This document shows positions 49,324-58,409 of a stretch of 64,000 nucleotides of DNA, piece after piece. A program made the position numbers and the translations under genes. The stretch covers positions 310,001 to 374,000 of the forward strand of contig LSNW01000032.1 of NCBI GenBank assembly GCA_001566965.1. Reading direction: 5' to 3'. The first letter of the stretch is position 1, and the number at the start of each line of letters is the position of its first letter. This stretch comes from Methylothermaceae bacteria B42. Its GTDB lineage: Bacteria > Pseudomonadota > Gammaproteobacteria > Methylococcales > Methylothermaceae. Under the pieces are notes generated by a model, which was not told where the DNA came from, made no database searches, and worked only from the letters and a program-made list of their open reading frames with translations.

Positions 49324-50775
49324 TTATCGTCTTCCCAACAGCGACCCCATAATCCCACGGATAAGTTGACGGCCGATTTGCCTACCGACACTGCGCGCGG
49401 CGCTTTTCAAAAACGCCTCGCCAATGCTTTGTCGGCTGGAACCGCGGGATGTCCTTTTTGGTGCAACGGATGCCTGCCGCAGCGCGGCTTCCTTTTGGGC
49501 CCGCACCTGCAGTAATTCATAGGCGGATTCCCGGTCCAATTCCTGTTCGTATTTCCCCCGCAGGGGTGAACGCTCAATGATTTCAAGCCGTTTTTGTTCA
49601 TCCATGGGGCCTATTTGCGATCTGGGCGGGCAAATCAAGATCCTTTCCACCGGCGTGGGCGCACCTTTTTTGTCCAGCACGGAAACCAATGCTTCACCGG
49701 TTCCCAATTCGGTAATCGCCTTTTCGGTGTCAATAGCGGGATTGGGGCGAAAAGTTTGGGCCACGACTTTTACTGCTTTTTTCTCTTTGGGGGTAAAGGC
49801 TCGCAAGGCATGTTGAATCCGGCAACCCAATTGGGCGGATACCGTATCAGGCAGATCCAGGGGGCTTTGGCTGATGAAAAACACCCCCACCCCCTTGGAA
49901 CGTATTAACCGCACCACTTGTTCAATCGTATCCAGCAGTGCTTTTGGCGCCCGTTTGAAAAGCAGGTGGGCTTCATCAAAAAACAAGACTAATTTAGGTT
50001 TTTCCTGGTCACCCACTTCCGGCAGGTTTTCGAATAATTCCGACAGCAGCCAGAGTAAAAAGGCGGCATATAAACGAGGAGAACGCTGGATCAGCTCGGT
50101 GGCATCCAAAATGCTGATGACGCCCTGGCCGGAAAAATCAACATGCATCAAATCATCCAGCTGCAACGCCGGTTCGCCAAAAAAACCTTCGGCGCCCTGC
50201 TCTTCCAGCACCAATAGGCGGCGCTGAATCGCTCCCAGACTGGCGGACGAGAGATGACCATAGTGCCCCAAAGCCTTGCGGTTGTCTCCCATCCAGCGCA
50301 AAAGGGACTGCAAGTCTTTAAGATCCAGTAGCAGCAACCCTTCGTCATCGGCAATCTTGAAAGCACTGTAAAGCACGCCCGTCTGGGTGTCGTTCAATTC
50401 CAGCAAGGTGCTCAGCAATAATGGCCCCATCTCGGAAACCGTCGCCCGCACCGGGTGGCCTTGACGTGCAAAGATATCCCAGAACACCACGGGAAACGGC
50501 CGGGGAGAAAAATCCTCAATCCCGATGCGGCTGATTCGCTCCTGGATTTTGTCATTGACTTTCCCAGGCGCGGCAATGCCGGAGAGATCCCCTTTCACAT
50601 CCGCCATAAAGACCGGCACCCCCGCTTGGGAAAAACCTTCCGCCAATACCTGTAGCGATACGGTTTTTCCGGTGCCCGTCGCCCCGGCAATCAGACCGTG
50701 GCGGTTCGCCATCGCAATATCGAGAATAACCTGGGTTTGGCCATTGCCTCCCAAAAGGATCTGATTATTTTTCAT
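49324..50775 (-). CDS. HerA/DUF853-type ATPase (YjgR family)
   Basis: The 483-aa protein has Walker [17 protein letters not shown] near residue 32, Walker [13 protein letters not shown] and an arginine-rich C-terminus ending in GGG-free basic repeats ([15 protein letters not shown]). This is the DUF853/YjgR family of FtsK-HerA-like ATPases with unknown role. There is no NurA nuclease next to it, so it is not a HerA-NurA end-resection pair. It diverges from the subtilase gene with 133 bp between. Confidence 0.88.
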   Translation of the reverse strand: MKNNQILLGGNGQTQVILDIAMANRHGLIAGATGTGKTVSLQVLAEGFSQAGVPVFMADVKGDLSGIAAPGKVNDKIQERISRIGIEDFSPRPFPVVFWDIFARQGHPVRATVSEMGPLLLSTLLELNDTQTGVLYSAFKIADDEGLLLLDLKDLQSLLRWMGDNRKALGHYGHLSSASLGAIQRRLLVLEEQGAEGFFGEPALQLDDLMHVDFSGQGVISILDATELIQRSPRLYAAFLLWLLSELFENLPEVGDQEKPKLVLFFDEAHLLFKRAPKALLDTIEQVVRLIRSKGVGVFFISQSPLDLPDTVSAQLGCRIQHALRAFTPKEKKAVKVVAQTFRPNPAIDTEKAITELGTGEALVSVLDKKGAPTPVERILICPPRSQIGPMDEQKRLEIIERSPLRGKYEQELDRESAYELLQVRAQKEAALRQASVAPKRTSRGSSRQSIGEAFLKSAARSVGRQIGRQLIRGIMGSLLGRR

Positions 50776-50908
50776 TCTGTTCTTTCCAATCTTAAAGTTT
50801 GTGAAACCGTTACCTGTTTGTTTCTGGGAAAGCGCTATATTTCGTTAAAAGCGCCTTCAATCTTTCAACGCCGACATCAATCTAGACAATTGTAGTGCCG
50901 AGGAAACA

Positions 50909-52576
50909 ATGCTCTTAGAACTTCGTTTGGTGAAAAAACTGCTGACAGAAAAATTCAAATCATTTGCCCGCCCAATCTGTCTCATTGTCCTCTTACCACT
51001 TTTCCCCTTACCAACGTTAGTTTTAGCAGAAACAGAAAGTAGTCTGATTCCGAGCTTAAGGTCCTTACCTGCACTTAGCCAGGAAATGTCAAGCTTGATG
51101 CCCCCTCCCGAGGTGATTGTTCTCTTTCAGCCCCCCCTCTATACCAACCAGTTCCTTGAAGAAGGCCGTCCTTCAAACATGGATCAAGAATCCCAAAAAT
51201 TTAAAGTCTCGGTTTATAACGAGACAAAAGAAAACGTCTTGTTTGAAATGGCGCCACAGGATATCAAAATTGTCCGAAATTATAGCCAACTTCCGCTCGC
51301 TACCCTACAGGTTAATGATCGTGAAACCCTGAATCAGTTACTGGCTAATCCTTCAGTTAAAGCCGTCTATAAAAACCCTAAATTCCGGCCATTCCTTTCA
51401 GAAAGTTTAAGCTTTATTGAGCAACCAGAAGTTTTCGCCCATGGTTTGGGCGGTGCTGGAACCACTGTTGCGGTATTGGATACCGGGGTCGATTATACCC
51501 GCTCTGCTTTTGGCGAATGCCCCTCACCTGGCGCGGAGGGATGCAGGGTCGTTCATGCCCAGGATTTTGGCCACGATGACAATACCCTTGATGCCCATCC
51601 ACGCAAACATGGTACTAATGTCGCCGGCATTGTCCTGGGCGTCGCCCCAGAGACCCGGATAGCCGCCCTGGACGTATTTAGGTCTGACGTGGCCTATGGC
51701 TCGGATATTCTTGCCGCCATCAATTGGGCCATTGAGAATCAAGCCAGGTATAACATCGTCGCTTTGAATCTCAGTCTTGGCGGTGGACGTTATACCTCCG
51801 TTTGCGAAAACAGTTTTTTTGCCACCGCCTTTGCCCACGCCCGGGCCGCTGGGATCATTCCAGTGATTGCCTCTGGCAACAATGGTTACAACGATAGCAT
51901 CGCCTCCCCTGCCTGCGCCCCTGGGGCGGTCAGAGTAGGCGCTGTCTATGATCAGGATTGGGGAAATGTAAATTGGGGCCAATGCAGCGATGACTTGGTC
52001 ACTGCCGATACTCTTACATGTTTCAGTAATACCGCTTCTTTTTTAACCCTTCTTGCCCCTGGCGTGGGCATTACAGCCGCCGGCATCACCATGAGCGGCA
52101 CCTCTCAGGCGACGCCCCATGTCGCGGGCGCCATTGCAATACTAAGGGCACCTAATGCTTTCCCGAACGATACGCCAGCTCAAACCATTCAGCGATTGGT
52201 GGAAACAGGCACCGCTGTCACTGATCCTGATAACGGCCTAAGCTTTCCGAGAATGAATTTGGCAGCCGCGGCTTTCTTTTCTCCTTTCTCGGATACTGAC
52301 GGGGATGGCGTACTTGATAATCAAGACAACTGTATCGAAATAGCCAATCCCAACCAACTGGACACTAATGGCGATGGCTTTGGAAATGCATGTGATGCCG
52401 ATCTTGATAATAACGGTTTTGTGAGCTTTGCCGATCTTGCCTTATTCAAGGCCGCCTTCGGTACCTCCAATGCCGATGCCGATTTAGACGGCAGTGGATT
52501 TGTCAGCTTTGCTGATCTGGACCGATTCAAGGCATTGTTTGGCAAACCGCCCGGGCCATCTGCCAATCTCCCTTAA
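50909..52576 (+). CDS. S8 subtilisin-like protease with dockerin-like C-terminal cassette
   Basis: This secreted serine protease is 555 aa. A hydrophobic signal segment lies near 22-40, after a basic leader. A propeptide-like domain (about 55-150) precedes the subtilase domain with Asp near 190 (VAVLDTGVD), His near 232 (KHGTNVAGIVLG) and Ser near 396 (MSGTSQATPHVAGA). The last ~94 residues form a thrombospondin type-3 repeat (DTDGDGVLDNQDNC, ending FGNACD) followed by two EF-hand/dockerin-like loops (DLDNNGFVSFAD and DLDGSGFVSFAD), each leading into a Leu/Phe helix, and PPGPS. The same cassette occurs in the 56336 and 60072 proteins. Confidence 0.92.
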   Translation: MLLELRLVKKLLTEKFKSFARPICLIVLLPLFPLPTLVLAETESSLIPSLRSLPALSQEMSSLMPPPEVIVLFQPPLYTNQFLEEGRPSNMDQESQKFKVSVYNETKENVLFEMAPQDIKIVRNYSQLPLATLQVNDRETLNQLLANPSVKAVYKNPKFRPFLSESLSFIEQPEVFAHGLGGAGTTVAVLDTGVDYTRSAFGECPSPGAEGCRVVHAQDFGHDDNTLDAHPRKHGTNVAGIVLGVAPETRIAALDVFRSDVAYGSDILAAINWAIENQARYNIVALNLSLGGGRYTSVCENSFFATAFAHARAAGIIPVIASGNNGYNDSIASPACAPGAVRVGAVYDQDWGNVNWGQCSDDLVTADTLTCFSNTASFLTLLAPGVGITAAGITMSGTSQATPHVAGAIAILRAPNAFPNDTPAQTIQRLVETGTAVTDPDNGLSFPRMNLAAAAFFSPFSDTDGDGVLDNQDNCIEIANPNQLDTNGDGFGNACDADLDNNGFVSFADLALFKAAFGTSNADADLDGSGFVSFADLDRFKALFGKPPGPSANLP

Positions 52577-52589
52577 ATTACCTATCCAT

Positions 52590-52684
52590 GGCAGGGAGGC
52601 TGGCGCGGAGTCTACAAGGACATATTCACGACGTTTTCGAAGCAGGCCTTGCCCAGTTCCCGTAGATGACCGAGCCATCCCTGC
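52590..52684. repeat. Dispersed repeat copy B
   Basis: The core 52590-52645 matches 13724-13780 with about ten differences (shared TATTCACG, CGTTTT and CGAAGCAG blocks). Here the flanking stem is GCAGGGA (52591-52597) with TCCCTGC (52678-52684), different in sequence from the stem of copy A. The 268 bp between the subtilase and the membrane-protein gene contain this repeat and otherwise only presumed promoter sequence. Confidence 0.65.
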
Positions 52685-52844
52685 TGGCACATCCCGACCC
52701 ATTCCCACTGAAATTCTTCCCTCTCAGCCTTTCCTCACTCTGTTACAATGAGCCGACATTGAATCAGGAGCCATATCCTGGTAGTTTTACTTTCTATCTC
52801 AATTAAGTTCGCCGAATTCTCACTAGACTCTCCAGAGTACCGTT

Positions 52845-54098
52845 ATGACCGGTTGGCTAGCGCAAAAAATCGATCAAACCCAGACTCTTTTCGTTAGCCT
52901 GCTTCGCATCTGGACCATTCCCATCGTCCTGCTTTTAAGCCTGGCATCCGGCTTTACCACCTATTATGGAATGTCCCATTTCATTACCCCCTGGATCGCA
53001 CTAATCATCACCGTCGCTATTCAATCCATTATTGTGATCTGCTCTCTGGAACTGGCCTCGATCCGCTGGAAGGCCAATCGCGGCCGGTTTTTGAGCGTGG
53101 CGGCTTCATTGGCTATCAGCCTGGCGGCTTCCATTTCTTTTTCCTATTTCAAATTCTACGAAGTCGCCAATCAAGAAGCGATTTATCTCGGCAGATTGGA
53201 GAATGTCCGGCACAAAATTCAGGCCTATCTGGAAGACGTACAAAGCGCCAAAGCAGCACTGATCCAGAGCCAGCAAGCCCGATTGTCTAAAGCTGAAGAA
53301 GATGCCCAAGCCGCCTATTTCGGCACCCATCCGGAAATCTCTCCCCGTTACCGGGGGAAAGTGGGCAAAGGGCCATTTTGGCGCCATTACAACGAAATCA
53401 TCCAACAGCAAAAGGCCAAGCTCGAAGTGTTGCGGCAGAAATTGACGCCGTTGGATCAAAAAATCAACGTGCTGCAAACCGCCTTGAACCGCCTCGATGG
53501 CGCGAGCGTGGAACAAAAATCCTATCAAGCCATGCTGGAGGCGCTGCAACAGGTCCATTTACATATCAACCGCGTCATCACCGAGTTTGGCGGCGAGCCT
53601 TTGCCCGAACCCGCCATCAGCACCCATGCCCAGCTGACGGAAAAAATCCGCCCTTCCTTTGCCATGTGGCATAACTTTTCGCTTTTCGCGTTTTTGTGCG
53701 CGGCGATGGTGGATCTATTCACCGTGCTTTTATCCTATCGGCTCGAATTAAGCGCACCCGCGCCCTTGAGCAAGGACGAACAGGAGTTGTCGTTGAAGCT
53801 CCTAAGCCATTTCCATGATTACCGGATCAACGAAAACGATGAGCTGGAGTTGGTGATCGAGAAATCCGAACTGGAACGGGCCCGCCGTTATTCGGATTGG
53901 CCGCGGCTGTTTGCCGTGGGACTGCTGCTGAAACGCGGCCTATTGCGCAAAGTGGACAAACGCACAGTGGAATTTTCCCCAGGTCTCTATTCGTTGATGG
54001 CCGAACAAATGAGCGATCAACTCAAATCCTTACAAAAACAGCGACAACCGAAGACAAAACCAGAAAGCGCCGAAACCACCGAGCAAAGCCATGGATGA
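52845..54098 (+). CDS. Four-helix membrane protein with long coiled coil, unknown family
   Basis: I do not recognise this 417-aa protein. Three hydrophobic helices (about 17-38, 48-70 and 83-104) are followed by a long charged coiled coil (about 115-245, rich in Gln, Leu and Lys), a fourth hydrophobic helix (about 276-298) and a soluble C-terminal region (300-417) ending in a Lys/Glu-rich tail. Helices 3 and 4 would hold the coiled coil on one side of the inner membrane. The gene overlaps the next one by 8 bp, so the two are translationally coupled and probably work together. Confidence 0.7.
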   Translation: MTGWLAQKIDQTQTLFVSLLRIWTIPIVLLLSLASGFTTYYGMSHFITPWIALIITVAIQSIIVICSLELASIRWKANRGRFLSVAASLAISLAASISFSYFKFYEVANQEAIYLGRLENVRHKIQAYLEDVQSAKAALIQSQQARLSKAEEDAQAAYFGTHPEISPRYRGKVGKGPFWRHYNEIIQQQKAKLEVLRQKLTPLDQKINVLQTALNRLDGASVEQKSYQAMLEALQQVHLHINRVITEFGGEPLPEPAISTHAQLTEKIRPSFAMWHNFSLFAFLCAAMVDLFTVLLSYRLELSAPAPLSKDEQELSLKLLSHFHDYRINENDELELVIEKSELERARRYSDWPRLFAVGLLLKRGLLRKVDKRTVEFSPGLYSLMAEQMSDQLKSLQKQRQPKTKPESAETTEQSHG

Positions 54099-55311
54099 CT
54101 GGTTCCTGCTGAAACTGGAAAGTCCCGGCCATCACGAAGATTGGGAACCCGGATTTGAAGCCGGACGCTGTTTGGTATACACCCGATTAGGGCCATATCG
54201 ACAATTGCGTCTTCGCCCACCGGGGTTCCAGCCACGCTTTTATCACAAACTTTATCCATTACCCATCGAGACCTGGCTGCTGAATACTCAATCCTGCCTC
54301 AACGGGGGGCTTTGCTGCCTGGAAATCAACTTGAAAATCCGCTTTCAAGCCACCTTGCGTTACGTGGAAAATAATCCGGAATCCCTACCCCAGGTGAACG
54401 ACTATATCCGCTCGCAACTGGAGACCCTGGTTTTAGATGCGGTGGAAGGGGAAATGACCGCCTTGGCGGATGGGCATTGGCTTGACACGGGCCTTGCCGA
54501 GGCTGAAATTCAAGTGGCCAGCGCCGTAAACGAAACCTTGGCGCTCCATCACGTGCAATGCCGTACCCACTGCCAAATTACCCCTCATTTTCACTCTCTT
54601 CATGACACCGAAAAAAAAGAAGGGTTTATCTATAAAGACGCTTATTTAAAAATTCTGCGACGGCAACTGGAATTTGAACGGCACCGGCAATGGGAACTCA
54701 AGCGCCAACAAGAAGAAACCCTCAAGCAAGAATTGGAACAACTGCGCCTGTCCCTGGAAGCCACCTACCAAAAGCAGTCAGAGGAAGCCCAGCATAGAAA
54801 AAAACAGCTCGAAGCCCAATACGAATTCAACGCCCAACAGCAAAAGATGGAGGCGAAGCTGCACCAACAAAAGCTTATCCATCAAACCCGGCTGGAGGAA
54901 ATGGAACTGGAACGGAAAATCATCCGCTCACGCAAACGCCGGGAAGTGGAAGCCAAATTGAAAGCAGAAAAAGCCGCCCATTTAAAAAACCTGCAGGAAA
55001 CCGAGCGGAAAATCCAGAAAGAGCTGACCGAATCACAGCTCGAAGCGCAACGGGAAAGGGAGCAAATGCGCGATAAGGAAATCGACGGCTATGAAAAATT
55101 ACTCAACGATATCCGGTTTGAGGCGGCCAGCAAACTGCGGGACAAGGATGAAATTATCTCGGCATTGGAAGCGCAGCTGGAAGAAATCCGCGCCTTGCAG
55201 AAAACCGGCACCGAACTCGCCACCACGGAAAGTCCGGTCAATTATAGCTGGCTCGACCGCCTCGCCCATCTGACCGGCAGATTGCTGTTTTTTTACCGGA
55301 ACCGGGGCTAA
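54091..55311 (+). CDS. SPFH-like plus coiled-coil protein, partner of the membrane protein
   Basis: The 406-aa protein has no signal peptide. Residues about 65-165 resemble a band-7/SPFH domain (CCLEINLKIRFQATLRYVENNPE, then RSQLETLVLDAVEGEMTAL and VNETLALHHV). From about 185 to 375 it is a nearly uninterrupted coiled coil rich in Glu, Gln and Lys. The end (WLDRLAHLTGRLLFFYRNRG) is an amphipathic, membrane-binding-like helix. SPFH proteins such as flotillins form membrane-associated assemblies. Similarity here is by pattern only, so the assignment is tentative. It is coupled to the 52845 gene by an 8-bp overlap. Confidence 0.6.
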   Translation: MDDWFLLKLESPGHHEDWEPGFEAGRCLVYTRLGPYRQLRLRPPGFQPRFYHKLYPLPIETWLLNTQSCLNGGLCCLEINLKIRFQATLRYVENNPESLPQVNDYIRSQLETLVLDAVEGEMTALADGHWLDTGLAEAEIQVASAVNETLALHHVQCRTHCQITPHFHSLHDTEKKEGFIYKDAYLKILRRQLEFERHRQWELKRQQEETLKQELEQLRLSLEATYQKQSEEAQHRKKQLEAQYEFNAQQQKMEAKLHQQKLIHQTRLEEMELERKIIRSRKRREVEAKLKAEKAAHLKNLQETERKIQKELTESQLEAQREREQMRDKEIDGYEKLLNDIRFEAASKLRDKDEIISALEAQLEEIRALQKTGTELATTESPVNYSWLDRLAHLTGRLLFFYRNRG

Positions 55312-55568
55312 TCAGGTTTGTTGTCAATACAAAATAATATTAATATCAAACAGTTGCATCGTATATGGATTTTTAGTATAAAAAAACCTGGCATTGATGC
55401 CCGAGGGAGATATTGAGGGAATTTTATGATACGGAAACATCAAATTGTTCTAGTATTCTTTTCTATTCGTCAAAATAGCTTTTTTATCGCTAAAGTGCTT
55501 TCATTGCCTGCCTTTCCCTAGGAAACGGCGGGCATTTTTATACCTTAAAAAAATGGAGGGAGGAACCT
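55312..55568 (+). promoter_or_regulatory. Leader region of the cohesin-like gene with hairpin
   Basis: This 257-bp AT-rich gap has a GCCTGCC...GGCGGGC stem (about 55506-55533) followed by ATTTTTA, which looks like a terminator or attenuator ahead of the gene. A strong Shine-Dalgarno (GGAGGGAGGA) precedes ATG 55569. I see no recognisable riboswitch. Confidence 0.4.
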
Positions 55569-56114
55569 ATGTTAAAACATACCAAATATATCACTGCCTT
55601 GGGTCTGATGACCTGGGCTTTTAATTCGAATGCAGTGGTTTTATCTTTAGATCCTGCCAGGCAAATTGCGCAAGCAGGGGACGAGATCACCCTGGACGTG
55701 CTTTATGATACCGAGGGCAAAAGCACGGTAGGCGGCGGCTTTTCCATAAAATTCGACGACACCGCTTTTGATCTTCAAAAAGTGGCATTTGATGACAACT
55801 TGCCTGACGACCCTGGTTTTCGTGTCAGTCCGGATTTATCCCAAAAAAGCGATACTTTCAATTTGGGTTTTGGAAATTTTAGTGGCATTCAAGGCTCCGG
55901 CAAGGCTATCACCCTTTTTTTTCAGGCGCTTAAGCCAGGAGAATTCAATTTTATTCTCGGCAAACCTTTGCCTCCTGAGGATCCATTTAAAGAACCAGTC
56001 AGTTTTAACAACGCAACAGTGACAGTGCAAGCCGTGCCCATCCCTGCCGCCATTGGCCTGTTCGCAAGCGGTCTGGTGGGTATTGGGCTCAAATTGAGAC
56101 GAAAACTCACTTAG
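55569..56114 (+). CDS. Cohesin-like protein with VPxPA (PEP-CTERM) sorting tail
   Basis: The 181-aa protein has a signal peptide (cleavage near NSNA), then one beta-rich domain (about 24-150) whose start (VVLSLDPARQIAQAGDEITL) and GGGFSIKFDDTAFDLQKV segment fit the cohesin/CBM2-3-like fold. The tail VPIPAAIGLFASGLVGIGLK plus a basic end is a VPxPA/PEP-CTERM signal, so exosortase would anchor it. It lies between the subtilase and the DUF1800 gene, both of which carry dockerin-like cassettes, which supports a cohesin role. Cohesin identity is by pattern only. Confidence 0.65.
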   Translation: MLKHTKYITALGLMTWAFNSNAVVLSLDPARQIAQAGDEITLDVLYDTEGKSTVGGGFSIKFDDTAFDLQKVAFDDNLPDDPGFRVSPDLSQKSDTFNLGFGNFSGIQGSGKAITLFFQALKPGEFNFILGKPLPPEDPFKEPVSFNNATVTVQAVPIPAAIGLFASGLVGIGLKLRRKLT

Positions 56115-56335
56115 CGAAACTTGCTAACGTATAACCCGAAAGAAAAAGAATGATTTTAGATGTTAGGCAATTCCAGTCGGTGCTGAGTTGGCGAAATCGA
56201 CCGTCACTGGGGGGAACGCGGGCAATGTTCCTTTTAAGCTGAGACAGATGCCTGGGCTATTTGCATAACGAATAAACTCATTCTTGGTGAGGTTATGCTG
56301 GGACATACACAACTGTTTTAAGGAGGAAACCATCA

Positions 56336-58393
56336 ATGCATCATAAACGCGGCGCCTTATGCTTTACTTTATTTTTCCGCTCTTGGGCGAGGATAGTTTT
56401 GGCATTGTCCCTGATCTATTCGTCTTCTGGAATTGCCCAGGATACCGACGGAGATGGCATTGACAATCAATTCGACAATTGCATTGAAATCGCTAACCCC
56501 GATCAGCGCGACAGCAATGGTGACGGATTTGGCAATGCCTGTGACGCCGATCTGGATAACAACGGCTTTGTCAGTTTCAACGATCTGGCCCTATTCAAAA
56601 GCGCCTTCAATACCTCCAACGCCGACGCCGACCTGGACGGCAGCGGCTTTGTCAGTTTCAATGACCTGGTTATTTTCAAAACCTTGTTCAACAAGCCGCC
56701 GGGGCCCGCTGGCAGCGGTGCCAGCCTTTCCAAGGCCGATGCCGCCCGTTTTCTCACCCAGGCGACATTCGGACCAACCGATGAAGCCATTGATCATCTG
56801 GTCCGCCTGGGCAGTTATGAAGCCTGGATCGAGGAACAATTCAACACCCCCGCCAGCTTATTGCTTCCAGGAGCCAAATATATCTATCGGAAGTATTACG
56901 AATATTGCCTGACCCATCCTCCCGAATGGGGTTGTCCCGTCAGCCTGCGGGAAGCGCTAACACGGGGGCAAGATGATGTTATTGATACCGAATACAGCCA
57001 ATTCCGCCATGTCTGGTGGAAAAATGTCATCAACGGAGAGGATCAGCTTCGTCAAAGGGTTGCTTTTGCCTTGAGCGAAATCCTCGTGGTTTCCGACTTG
57101 CCTGACGCTTTGAGTTCTTCGCAGTTCGCCGTTGCCGATTATTACGATACGCTGATCCGGCACGCCTTCGGCAACTACCGGGAACTGCTGGAAGCGGTCA
57201 CCTTGCATCCGGTGATGGGTATCTATCTCAGCCATGCGCAAAACGAAAAGGCCGATCCGCAGCGCAACGTGCGGCCGGATGAAAATTATGCCCGGGAGTT
57301 GATGCAACTGTTCACCATTGGGCTGCACGAACTCCATCAAAACGGCACCCCCAAAACCGATCTCTCGGGAAAACCCATTCCAACTTACGGCCAGGCGGAG
57401 ATTCAGGAATTCTCCAAGGTGTTCACCGGCTGGAACTTCGCCGGCATTCCCTGGGGGGAATGGCACCAACTTGCCGACAAAACCAAACCGATGGTACCCA
57501 ATGAAAATTATCACGATACCAGCGAAAAACATCTGTTGAACGGAACCGTTCTGCCTGCGGGGCAAACCGCCCGCCAGGATCTGGAAGCAGCGCTGGACAA
57601 TGTCTTCAATCACCCCAATGTCGGTCCCTTTATCGCCAGGCGCTTGATTCAGCGACTGGTGACCAGCAATCCCAGCCCCGGTTACATCGCCCGGGTAGCA
57701 GCCGCCTTCAATGACAACGGCGAAGGCGTGCGCGGTGATATGAAAGCGGTCATCAAAGCCATCCTGCTGGATTCCGAGGCCAGAAATGGCCACAGAAACA
57801 AGGCAAACTTTGGTAAGCTCCGGGAGCCGCTTTTAACTATTACCCATCTGTGGCGCGCCTTTCGCGCTGTGCCCATCAAAGGCGGCGAATGGGACGTACC
57901 TCCGACCATTGCCGTTTACAATTCACCTGGTTCTTATTACGGCTTGTTCTCTTTCGAAAAGGATATCGGCCAAAATTTGTTGCGTTCCCCTTCGGTTTTC
58001 AATTTCTTCCAGCCGGATTATGCGCCGCCGGGCAAAATCCGCAAAGCCGGGCTCACCGCGCCAGAATTCCAGATCGCCACGGCCAGCAATGTCATGGGCC
58101 TGACCAATACCCTCAACTATCATATTCAATGGTCTGAACCGAGCAACCGGCCGGATGATTGGACTTACCTGAGACTCAACAAGGAAACCGATCTGGCTGC
58201 CCACCCCGGACAACTCCTGGATCATCTGAATATTCTGCTCATGAACGGCGATATGAGCAACGAGATGAGAGATATCATCCTCAATCACCTCAACAGCCCG
58301 GATTTTCCCGATGGCAGGGAAGGACTGAAGGCCCGGGCACGGGATGCTATCTCGCTGATTGTCAATTCGCCTGAATACCTGATTCAAAAATAA
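56336..58393 (+). CDS. DUF1800 family exported protein with N-terminal dockerin-like cassette
   Basis: The 685-aa protein has a signal peptide (about 1-34) followed at 36-125 by the same thrombospondin-3/dockerin-like cassette found in the 50909 and 60072 proteins (DTDGDGIDNQFDNC, DLDNNGFVSFND, DLDGSGFVSFND, PPGPAG). The DUF1800 domain covers the rest (DAARFLTQATFGPTDEAIDHL, RPDENYARELMQLFTIGLHEL, VFTGWNFAG). DUF1800 has no established activity and usually pairs with DUF1501, as here: the next gene begins 16 bp later. An N-terminal rather than C-terminal cassette shows it is a mobile domain. A GGAGG precedes the ATG. Confidence 0.92.
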   Translation: MHHKRGALCFTLFFRSWARIVLALSLIYSSSGIAQDTDGDGIDNQFDNCIEIANPDQRDSNGDGFGNACDADLDNNGFVSFNDLALFKSAFNTSNADADLDGSGFVSFNDLVIFKTLFNKPPGPAGSGASLSKADAARFLTQATFGPTDEAIDHLVRLGSYEAWIEEQFNTPASLLLPGAKYIYRKYYEYCLTHPPEWGCPVSLREALTRGQDDVIDTEYSQFRHVWWKNVINGEDQLRQRVAFALSEILVVSDLPDALSSSQFAVADYYDTLIRHAFGNYRELLEAVTLHPVMGIYLSHAQNEKADPQRNVRPDENYARELMQLFTIGLHELHQNGTPKTDLSGKPIPTYGQAEIQEFSKVFTGWNFAGIPWGEWHQLADKTKPMVPNENYHDTSEKHLLNGTVLPAGQTARQDLEAALDNVFNHPNVGPFIARRLIQRLVTSNPSPGYIARVAAAFNDNGEGVRGDMKAVIKAILLDSEARNGHRNKANFGKLREPLLTITHLWRAFRAVPIKGGEWDVPPTIAVYNSPGSYYGLFSFEKDIGQNLLRSPSVFNFFQPDYAPPGKIRKAGLTAPEFQIATASNVMGLTNTLNYHIQWSEPSNRPDDWTYLRLNKETDLAAHPGQLLDHLNILLMNGDMSNEMRDIILNHLNSPDFPDGREGLKARARDAISLIVNSPEYLIQK

Positions 58394-58409
58394 ATCAAGG
58401 GAGGAAATC

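Noticed and set aside
49324-50775. A HerA-NurA DNA-end resection or phage-defence pair.
   Set aside because: The ATPase is of the DUF853/YjgR type and no nuclease or Sir2-like partner gene is adjacent.
55312-56335. A c-di-GMP (GEMM-type) riboswitch before the PEP-CTERM and DUF1800 genes.
   Set aside because: I could not find the conserved GEMM core in either leader; only a terminator-like stem is visible.
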